This document shows positions 1-5,681 of a stretch of 5,681 nucleotides of DNA, piece by piece. The stretch spans positions 1 through 5,681 of the forward strand of contig JAFMJX010000115.1 of the NCBI GenBank assembly GCA_017853235.1. Reading direction: 5' to 3'. The notes under the pieces are model-generated. The model was not told the origin of the DNA, searched no databases, and saw only the letters and a program-made list of their open reading frames with translations. The stretch's first letter is position 1. Every line of letters starts with the position of its first letter. A program made the translations under genes and the position numbers. The DNA is from Chitinophagaceae bacterium. Lineage in GTDB: Bacteria; Bacteroidota; Bacteroidia; Chitinophagales; Chitinophagaceae.

Positions 1-259
1 GACGTCGTCGTCCCAATGTTGGATGCCAGGTACGATCACTCAAATAACCCACTATTGGTTGAATAATTAATCCAGTCATGGGAGCTGCGAGCCATAAGCC
101 AGGAATTTGATCGGGGGAAGCCCCTAAAAATTCATAGATGGCGCTCATATTTCCCATTTGTAAACTCCATCCAAATTGAATTCCAAAAAATCCAAAACAC
201 ATATTCCAAATTTGCCAGAAACTTACTTTTGCTTTTTCACCTGTATATGCGGTACTCAT
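1..259 (-). CDS. MFS transporter, maltose/maltooligosaccharide (MalY/SLC45-like) type, N-terminal fragment
   Basis: This is the first 86 codons of an inner-membrane sugar porter whose 3' end lies beyond the left edge of the window. The start is the ATG at 259-257, giving MSTAYTGEKAKVSFWQIWNM. The visible protein has a short cytosolic tail, a first membrane segment at about residues 14-35 (FWQIWNMCFGFFGIQFG), and a second at about 54-73 containing LWLAAPMTGLIIQP. The loop after it, GYLSDRTW (71-78) followed by LGRRR (82-86), is the MFS motif A in the form typical of SLC45, plant sucrose and bacterial MalY-type maltodextrin carriers. The gene starts 26 bases after the glgC stop on the same strand, so it is probably the third gene of a glgA-glgC-transporter operon. 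Maltose or maltooligosaccharide import is inferred from family resemblance and the glycogen context; the part that would help decide the substrate is missing. No Shine-Dalgarno sequence is seen, only an A/T-rich leader. Confidence 0.85.
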   Translation of the reverse strand, partial: MSTAYTGEKAKVSFWQIWNMCFGFFGIQFGWSLQMGNMSAIYEFLGASPDQIPGLWLAAPMTGLIIQPIVGYLSDRTWHPTLGRRR

Positions 260-285
260 GTTATTTATTTTTATTAAAAATATTT

Positions 286-1569
286 TTAAATGATAAATCC
301 ATTAGGAATCACTGCTCCTTTTTTAATGACAACAATCCCATCTTTAATGGTATATAAGGGATGTTCCATTTTTTCAAGATGAGCTCCTCCTTTTATTTGA
401 ACATCATTTCCTATGGAGCAATTTTTATCTACAATGGCATCTTCAATGAGGCACCTTTCCCCAATACCAAGTATGGGTTGACCCTTGCTATTTTTTTGAT
501 GAATTTGATCTATGGTTTCATAAAAATCACAACCCATAATATATGAGTTCTTAATAACCGTATCTACTCCAATGCGAGAACGAATTCCAATCACAGAACT
601 TGCAATTTCTTTTGCATGTATGATAGATCCTTCAGCCACTATTGCTTTATTGATAACGGTACCACTTATTTTAGCTGGGGGCAACATTCTCGAACGAGTA
701 TACACGGTTTGAGCATGATCAAATAAATTAAATAATGGTACATCTTGCGTTAATGAAATATTGGCTTCAAAAAAGGAATAAATATTTCCAATATCGGTCC
801 AATAACCGTCGTATTGATAACTTAATACTTTAAAGTTTGCAATGGAATTAGGGATGATTTCTTTTCCAAAATCGGTGGCATTAGGATGATCCTCATTTAA
901 AAACTGATATAAAATTTCTTTATTAAATACATAGATACCCATGGAAGCTAAATAATTTCTACCCTGTGCTTTCATAGCATCACCGGTATCACTTACCCAA
1001 TGTGGTAATATTTCTTTTTGAGGCTTTTCTACAAAAGAAGTAATGACATTTTCAGCATTGGATTTCAAAATACCAAATTCGGGGGCTTCTCTATCTCCTA
1101 CAGGAATAGTAGCTATAGTCAACGCAGCTCCACTATTTTTGTGCGCTTCAATCATTTTGCTAAAATCCATCTGATACAATTGATCTCCACTTAAAATTAA
1201 TACGTATTCAAAGTCCAATTTAGCTAAGTGTCTTAAGGATTGACGCACGGCATCTGCAGTACCTTGAAACCAACTAGGATTATCAGGAGTTTGTTCTGCA
1301 GCTAAAATATCAACAAAGCCGGAACTAAAAGCACTAAAATGATAGGTGTTTTTAATATGCTGATTTAAGGAAGCCGAATTAAATTGAGTTAAAACAAAAA
1401 TGCGATTCAAATTACTATTAATACAATTGCTAATAGGAATATCCACTAATCTATATTTACCAGCAATGGGAACCGCAGGCTTGGATCTGCTCGCAGTTAA
1501 GGGATACAATCTAGACCCTGCTCCGCCACCTAAAATAATGGAAACAGTTTGTTTTGCAAATAAAGCCAT
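286..1569 (-). CDS. glgC: Glucose-1-phosphate adenylyltransferase (ADP-glucose pyrophosphorylase)
   Basis: This cytosolic enzyme makes ADP-glucose from ATP and glucose-1-phosphate, the committed step of bacterial glycogen synthesis. The 427 residues match the usual length (E. coli 431, cyanobacteria about 429). The N-terminal nucleotidyltransferase domain shows GGGAGSRLYPLT (14-25), SKPAVPIAGKYR (29-40), GTADAVRQ (103-110), SGDQLYQMD (127-135, catalytic Asp129), FVEKP (179-183, sugar-phosphate Lys182), DFGKEIIP (233-240) and GYWTDIGNIYSFFEAN (255-270). The remainder, from about residue 300, is the left-handed beta-helix. Wording such as VLTQFNSASLN and VIGIRSRIG is closer to plant and cyanobacterial enzymes than to E. 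coli GlgC. Lys382 (in VDKN) and Lys417 (near the C-terminus) align with the two 3-phosphoglycerate-binding lysines of the Anabaena enzyme, which suggests that type of activation (inference). It starts 18 bases after the glgA stop, so the two are almost certainly co-transcribed. Confidence 0.97.
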   Translation of the reverse strand: MALFAKQTVSIILGGGAGSRLYPLTASRSKPAVPIAGKYRLVDIPISNCINSNLNRIFVLTQFNSASLNQHIKNTYHFSAFSSGFVDILAAEQTPDNPSWFQGTADAVRQSLRHLAKLDFEYVLILSGDQLYQMDFSKMIEAHKNSGAALTIATIPVGDREAPEFGILKSNAENVITSFVEKPQKEILPHWVSDTGDAMKAQGRNYLASMGIYVFNKEILYQFLNEDHPNATDFGKEIIPNSIANFKVLSYQYDGYWTDIGNIYSFFEANISLTQDVPLFNLFDHAQTVYTRSRMLPPAKISGTVINKAIVAEGSIIHAKEIASSVIGIRSRIGVDTVIKNSYIMGCDFYETIDQIHQKNSKGQPILGIGERCLIEDAIVDKNCSIGNDVQIKGGAHLEKMEHPLYTIKDGIVVIKKGAVIPNGFII

Positions 1570-1587
1570 AGTCTTTACTTTTAATAT

Positions 1588-3000
1588 TTATATAGATTCA
1601 TATAAGTTTTTATATTGACTCACTACCGATTCCCAACTATGGTCAATGGACATGCATGTATGAATGATAGATTCCATTTTCTCCATGTCTTGATATAATC
1701 GAATAGCGCGTTCCACCGAATATACAATATCTTCTTCTGATGCATGTAAAAAACGAATTCCAAAACCACCTGCATCACCAATATCAGTGACTGTATCTCG
1801 CAGTCCTCCGGTATCTCGCACTATTGGAATAGTTCCATACCTTAAAGAATACATTTGATTCAATCCACAGGGTTCAACTCTACTAGGCATTAATAAAAAA
1901 TCGGCACCTGCATATGCTTCGTGTCCGGTTTTTTCATCATAACCAATATAAGTATTATACACTCCTGGATATAATTCAGTGAGATAATTCAATGCCGATT
2001 CGGTTGCTGTATCACCTGCCCCTATCACTAAAAAATTGGCACCACAATTGGTTTTATCTAAAGCATGTTGAATCGCTCCTGGTAATATATCAGCTGCTTT
2101 TTCTCCCACTAATCTTCCTATAAATACGATCAAAGGTTTGTCCATATCTAAATGATATTTAGCACAAAGCACCTGTTTATTTTTACGCTTACCTTCTTTA
2201 AAATTTTCAATAGAATAATGAAACGGCACCATTGGATCGGTGGCTGGATTCCATACTTCATTATCAATTCCATTTAAAATACCCACACACTTACCTTGTT
2301 CATATTCAAACAAAGATTCTAAACCAGCAGATTGAAACCTGAGCTGATGCATATAAGTTTGACTTACTGTAGTTACTTTATCGGCACATTTTACTGCAGT
2401 AGCTAATGAATTAATGCTTTGATTCCATTCCAACAATCCGTGTTTCCAAGTATCCCATCTTGGAAGTAGCAAACTTTTATCCCAGCCCATAGCACCATGA
2501 TACTGTGCATTGTGAATGGTGAAAACAGTTTTGATATTTTTTAAAACATCATAGTCGTAACAATATTTCATCATAAATGGAATTAACCCAGCTTGATGAT
2601 CATGACAATGCACCCTATCTGGCTGAGTCGTCCAATGTGATAACCAATTGACAACAGCCACTTGAAAACCAACAAATCTTTCTGTGTCATCTTGATAACC
2701 ATAAACTTTAGGCCGATCTAATAAGCCATGTATATCAACTAAAAAAAGGGAGAAACCTAATTGGTCGGTTTTTTCTTTTATAATAGTATAGTCAAAAAAC
2801 CAATCTGCTAAATTTGTGTTTCCTTTGTAAATCACTTCCCATTCATTTTTTTGCAAAAATGGTGTGGCATACATAGGCATCACAACCATAGACTCATCTC
2901 CTAATTTTTTTTGATATTTAGGTAATGCACCTACCACGTCTCCTAATCCCCCAGCTTTTGCCATTGGGTAACATTCTGCACTTATATGTAGTATGACCAT
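1588..3000 (-). CDS. glgA: Glycogen synthase (ADP-glucose dependent, GT5)
   Basis: This GT-B glycosyltransferase of family GT5 transfers glucose from ADP-glucose to the non-reducing end of an alpha-1,4-glucan in the cytosol. It is 470 residues long against 477 in E. coli, with the start at the ATG 3000-2998, so KAGGLGDV begins at residue 15 exactly as in E. coli GlgA. Key residues are in place: Lys15, Asp134 in HCHDHQAGL (131-139), His163 in TIHNAQYHG (161-169), Arg296 and Lys301 in GRLVGEK (295-301), and Glu376 in SRVEPCGL (373-380). These correspond to E. coli Lys15, Asp137, His161, Arg300, Lys305 and Glu377. NGIDNEVWNP (243-252) and YGTIPIVRDTGGLRDT (388-403) are further family signatures. 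It is the first gene of the minus-strand unit and would use the product of the following glgC. No branching enzyme gene is nearby in the window. Confidence 0.97.
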   Translation of the reverse strand: MVILHISAECYPMAKAGGLGDVVGALPKYQKKLGDESMVVMPMYATPFLQKNEWEVIYKGNTNLADWFFDYTIIKEKTDQLGFSLFLVDIHGLLDRPKVYGYQDDTERFVGFQVAVVNWLSHWTTQPDRVHCHDHQAGLIPFMMKYCYDYDVLKNIKTVFTIHNAQYHGAMGWDKSLLLPRWDTWKHGLLEWNQSINSLATAVKCADKVTTVSQTYMHQLRFQSAGLESLFEYEQGKCVGILNGIDNEVWNPATDPMVPFHYSIENFKEGKRKNKQVLCAKYHLDMDKPLIVFIGRLVGEKAADILPGAIQHALDKTNCGANFLVIGAGDTATESALNYLTELYPGVYNTYIGYDEKTGHEAYAGADFLLMPSRVEPCGLNQMYSLRYGTIPIVRDTGGLRDTVTDIGDAGGFGIRFLHASEEDIVYSVERAIRLYQDMEKMESIIHTCMSIDHSWESVVSQYKNLYESI

Positions 3001-3146
3001 TGATACACATTAATATTTTTAAATTTACAAAATTGTAGCTAAAATACCACAATTATTTACACCCTAATTTTAGCATTTAAAAGAATGATAGAATCAATTA
3101 ATTTAGTAATTTACAGCATCCTAAAAAAAGTAAACTAACGAATGTT
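3001..3146. promoter_or_regulatory. Divergent intergenic control region between glgA and the sugar transporter gene
   Basis: These 146 very AT-rich bases separate two start codons pointing away from each other, so the promoters of both units must lie here or extend into the genes. I see no clean copy of the Bacteroidota promoter (TTTG about 19 bases before TAnnTTTG). The nearest -7-like matches, each with one mismatch, are TAATTTTA at 3065-3072 on the plus strand and CAATTTTG at 3035-3028 on the minus strand, and neither has a well-spaced -33 box. Neither start has a Shine-Dalgarno sequence. The leaders are A-rich (CTAAAAAAAGTAAA before the transporter, ATTTAAAAATATT before glgA), as is usual in this phylum. 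No obvious long inverted repeat or operator is visible. The regulatory role is inferred from gene orientation. Confidence 0.6.
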
Positions 3147-4757
3147 ATGAGCCAAACCAAACAACCTACTAACACAGGTGCTTTAAGCACTCTTGTTTTA
3201 GTCTTTTTCTTCTGGGGATTTATAGCTGCTTCCAACAGTATTTTTATCCCATTTTGTAAATCACATTTTCAACTCAGTCAATTTGAATCTCAATTAATAG
3301 GGTCTGCCTTTTATGGCGCTTATTTTATTGGTTCCTTAATTTTGTTTTTTTGCTCCAATTTAATTGGATACGATATTTTAAATAAAATTGGATATAAAAA
3401 AGGAATCATCTATGGCTTACTCATTTCAGTGGTCGGCGCTTTATTAATTATTCCTGCAGCGAATGCTAATTCATTCCCTGCTATTTTAGCTGCATTTTTT
3501 GTGGTTGCACTGGGCTTTTCATTACAACAAACAGCTGCACAACCATTTGCCATTTTGTTAGGAGATCCTTCCACTGGCTCTCATCGCTTAAATTTAGGCG
3601 GAAGCTTGAATAGTATTGGAACCACCTTAGGTCCATTGATTGTAAGTTTTTTCTTATTTGGAAGTCCCGATAGTAAAAATGCAGTAGTAACAGTCACTAA
3701 TATCAACACTTTGTATTTAATTGTAGCAGGTGTATTTGCTGCTGTAGCTATCTTTTTTAGTATTTCAAAAAGTTTGCCAGATGGGAAGAACGATGAAAAA
3801 TTTGAAACAGCCAACAAAGCCGCAGGCTCCCTTTTTGTGATGACATTATTGATTGGTGCTGTTATTGTTTTAGGACAATTAACCAATGTATCTAAATTAA
3901 CGCTCTTATTGTTCACACTTATTTCTGTAGTAGTCGTTTTATTTTATTCTAATAATAGTGCAATTAAAAACGATGCTGGTTGGGGCGCCATGAAATACGA
4001 GCAATTAATTTATGGCATGTTAGGTATTTTTATATATGTGGGGGTAGAAGTTACAATTGACAATAACTTTGGCGCATTATTAAAAACACCAGGATATATC
4101 ACCGCAGCTGGAATGGATGAAAGCCAAATATCTAAATATATTTCCTTGTATTGGGGAAGTTTAATGATTGGTCGTTGGACAGGTGCAGTGAGTGTTTTTA
4201 ATTTACAAGGCACAACAAAAAAAATCATGATGGCGATTGTTCCTTTTATTGCCTTTGCTGTAGTATTAGGAGTTAGTAAGGTTTATGGAAATGATATTTC
4301 TGATTTATTTGGCTATGCTGTTTGTATTGCCATAGCTGTCGCTGCATTCTTTTATGGTCAAGAAAAACCAGTTAAAACTTTAATCACTGTTTCAGTGTTA
4401 GCAGCAGCTGCTATGTTAATTGGTGTATTTACAACTGGAATCACTTCAGTATATGCCTTGATGGCTGGTGGTTTATTTTGTTCTGTTATGTGGCCTTGTA
4501 TATTCTCTTTAGGTGTGGGCGGATTAGGAAAATACACGAGTCAAGGTTCTGCATTTTTAATTATGATGATTTTAGGAGGTGCTATTATCCCACCATTACA
4601 AGGTGCATTTGGGGACAATCCAAGTATTGGTATGCATCAATCCTACTTACTAGCCGCGGCTTGTTTTGGTATTTTAGCATTGATTGCATTAAAATTAAAA
4701 AGTGTACTTAAAAAGCAAGGTTTTGATTTTGATGCTCAAGTGAGTGGTGGACATTAA
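3147..4757 (+). CDS. FHS-family MFS sugar transporter (FucP/GluP-like), enlarged form
   Basis: This inner-membrane hexose porter resembles the fucose/glucose/galactose:H+ symporter family. Family marks are FFWGF (21-25), GYKKG (82-86), LQQTAAQPF (126-134), RLNLGGSLNSIGTTLGP (147-163), YVGVEV (297-302), YWGSLMIGRW (335-344), GLFCSVMWPCIFSLG (442-456) and GGAIIPPLQG (477-486). It has 536 residues against about 438 for E. coli FucP. The excess comes largely from hydrophobic pairs at about 227-246 plus 250-268 (central loop) and 361-379 plus 386-403 (between the segments equivalent to TM8 and TM9), giving roughly 16 hydrophobic segments instead of 12. FucP's proton-coupling Asp46 and Glu135 align with Ser31 and Gln128. 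The start at 3147 leaves a plausible short cytosolic tail; an ATG five bases earlier reads only ATG TTA TGA. A ROK kinase gene follows 31 bases downstream, which suggests import followed by phosphorylation of a free hexose. Glucose is the likeliest substrate, but galactose, mannose or an amino sugar cannot be excluded. Confidence 0.88.
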   Translation: MSQTKQPTNTGALSTLVLVFFFWGFIAASNSIFIPFCKSHFQLSQFESQLIGSAFYGAYFIGSLILFFCSNLIGYDILNKIGYKKGIIYGLLISVVGALLIIPAANANSFPAILAAFFVVALGFSLQQTAAQPFAILLGDPSTGSHRLNLGGSLNSIGTTLGPLIVSFFLFGSPDSKNAVVTVTNINTLYLIVAGVFAAVAIFFSISKSLPDGKNDEKFETANKAAGSLFVMTLLIGAVIVLGQLTNVSKLTLLLFTLISVVVVLFYSNNSAIKNDAGWGAMKYEQLIYGMLGIFIYVGVEVTIDNNFGALLKTPGYITAAGMDESQISKYISLYWGSLMIGRWTGAVSVFNLQGTTKKIMMAIVPFIAFAVVLGVSKVYGNDISDLFGYAVCIAIAVAAFFYGQEKPVKTLITVSVLAAAAMLIGVFTTGITSVYALMAGGLFCSVMWPCIFSLGVGGLGKYTSQGSAFLIMMILGGAIIPPLQGAFGDNPSIGMHQSYLLAAACFGILALIALKLKSVLKKQGFDFDAQVSGGH

Positions 4758-4788
4758 TTTATTTGAATGATTTATTAAATATATAAAA

Positions 4789-5681
4789 ATGGATTCTTTT
4801 GTAGTAGGTGTAGACATTGGAGGTACTGGCACTAAATTTGGTATCGTTGATAATGTAGGCAATGTATTGTTTGCCAGCGAAATTTCTACTAAAAAACATA
4901 AAGAAGTCACTTCCTTTATTGATGAATTACACCAAGAATTAAGTGTGCTGATTGAAAAAGTGGGTGGTGTTGGACGCATCAAAGGTATTGGTGTAGGCGC
5001 TCCAAATGGGAATGTTTATACAGGCACCATCGAATATGCTCCAAACCTACCATGGAAAGGGATCATTCCTTTGGCCAAAATGCTACAGGATAAATTTAAG
5101 ATTCCTGTTCGACTAACAAATGACGCAAATGCTGCAGCAGTTGGTGAAATGATGTATGGCGCTGCTCAAGGTATGAAGGATTTTATCATGATTACTTTAG
5201 GCACAGGAGTAGGTAGCGGCATTGTAGCCAATGGACAACTTATTTATGGACATGATGGTTTTGCCGGTGAATTGGGACATACCATCATCATTCCAGACGG
5301 ACGTTTACATCCTGGCACTGGCAAAAAAGGTTCTTTGGAAAGCTATGCCTCTGCGACGGGTGTCACCCAATCTGCCATTGAAATTTTAGACCAAACTGAT
5401 CGCCCTAGTTTATTAAGAGCAATTCCTAAAACAGAATTAAATTCAAAAGCAGTTTTTGAAGCTGCTACCAAAGGAGATGAAGTGGCAAAAGAAGTTTTTG
5501 AATTTACAGGTAAAATTTTAGGTATGGCATTAGCTAATTTTGTCATGTTCTCTAGTCCTGAAGCAATTATTTTATTTGGTGGCTTAACAAAAGCAGGCGA
5601 CCTAATTTTAAAACCAACACGTGAACATTTAGAATCTAACGTGATTGAAATTTTCCAAAACAAAGTGAAGATTTTAGTGAG
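4789..5681 (+). CDS. ROK-family sugar kinase, probable glucokinase, C-terminus cut by window edge
   Basis: This cytosolic ATP-dependent hexose kinase would convert glucose to glucose-6-phosphate. Its 297 visible codons begin at the ATG at 4789 (MDSFVVGVDIGGTGTK) and no stop is reached; family members are usually about 300-330 residues, so little is missing. The phosphate-binding DIGGTGTK lies at 9-16, GVGAPN at 68-73, the catalytic Asp112 in TNDANAAAVGE (110-120), ITLGTGVGSGI at 135-145, the sugar-contacting GELGH at 160-164, GSLES at 181-185, and the adenosine motif ILFGGL at 261-266. Oddly, the ROK zinc motif CxCGxxGC is absent: the cysteine positions read Pro175, Thr177 and Ser182, although His164 is kept. 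It sits 31 bases after the FHS transporter stop on the same strand, most simply as one operon, with an A-rich leader and no Shine-Dalgarno sequence. Other ROK activities (mannose, fructose or N-acetylglucosamine kinase) cannot be excluded. Confidence 0.92.
   Translation, partial: MDSFVVGVDIGGTGTKFGIVDNVGNVLFASEISTKKHKEVTSFIDELHQELSVLIEKVGGVGRIKGIGVGAPNGNVYTGTIEYAPNLPWKGIIPLAKMLQDKFKIPVRLTNDANAAAVGEMMYGAAQGMKDFIMITLGTGVGSGIVANGQLIYGHDGFAGELGHTIIIPDGRLHPGTGKKGSLESYASATGVTQSAIEILDQTDRPSLLRAIPKTELNSKAVFEAATKGDEVAKEVFEFTGKILGMALANFVMFSSPEAIILFGGLTKAGDLILKPTREHLESNVIEIFQNKVKILV

Noticed and set aside
274..289. Perfect 16-base palindrome TTAAAAATATTTTTAA over the glgC stop codon, considered as a terminator.
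   Set aside because: The stem contains no G or C and would be very unstable as RNA, and a same-strand gene starts 15 bases further on; it is most likely a by-product of AT richness.
2593..2595. Gln136 in GlgA where E. coli has His139 (HDWHAG versus HDHQAG), suspected loss of an active-site histidine.
   Set aside because: The catalytically important E. coli His161 is the one in the TVHN motif, which is conserved here as His163; Asp137 is also conserved as Asp134, so the active site looks intact.
3142..3150. Tiny upstream reading frame ATG TTA TGA overlapping the transporter start as ATGA.
   Set aside because: It encodes only two residues, has no supporting leader signal, and is easily expected by chance in AT-rich sequence.
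4758..4788. TTTATTTG at 4758-4765 as a -7 promoter box for the kinase gene alone.
   Set aside because: It has a mismatch in the key TA, lies only 24 bases before the start codon and has no -33 partner in view; co-transcription with the transporter is simpler.
5343..5663. Minus-strand open frame of 106 codons opposite the kinase gene, and similar frames opposite or inside the other genes.
   Set aside because: They lie wholly or largely within strongly recognisable genes, have no family resemblance and low-complexity antisense composition; they are shadows.

Overview
The window reads as ordinary chromosomal DNA from an AT-rich member of the Bacteroidota (possibly Chitinophagales-like; the family assignment is a guess). 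The support is the low-GC codon use, the A-rich leaders without Shine-Dalgarno sequences before every gene, and the gene types themselves: a MalY/SLC45-type porter, an FHS sugar porter, a ROK kinase, and a plant/cyanobacterial-like GlgC next to GlgA. No phage, transposon, CRISPR, tRNA or rRNA signal is visible, and no gap exceeds about 150 bases.

Layout. On the minus strand, bases 3000 down to 1 hold three tightly packed genes: glgA (glycogen synthase), glgC (ADP-glucose pyrophosphorylase) 18 bases later, and after 26 more bases the first 86 codons of a maltose/maltooligosaccharide-type MFS transporter that runs off the left edge. A 146-base intergenic region (3001-3146) carries the control sequences for this unit and for a divergent plus-strand pair. 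That pair is an enlarged FHS-family (FucP/GluP-like) sugar transporter (3147-4757) and, 31 bases later, a ROK-family sugar kinase that runs off the right edge (4789 onward, 297 codons visible).

How they work together (inference from families and context). The plus-strand pair would import a free hexose, most simply glucose, and phosphorylate it at C6. After conversion to glucose-1-phosphate by a phosphoglucomutase not encoded here, GlgC would make ADP-glucose and GlgA would polymerise it into glycogen. The MalY-like porter would bring in maltodextrins as a second source of glucose units. Branching and degrading enzymes (GlgB, GlgP, GlgX) are not in the window. The locus is therefore best read as a sugar-uptake and glycogen-storage region.

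I found no convincing undescribed system. The points worth a second look are molecular. The FHS porter has two extra hydrophobic hairpins and uncharged residues at FucP's two proton-coupling positions. The ROK kinase has lost all three zinc-binding cysteines. GlgC keeps the two lysines that bind 3-phosphoglycerate in cyanobacterial enzymes.
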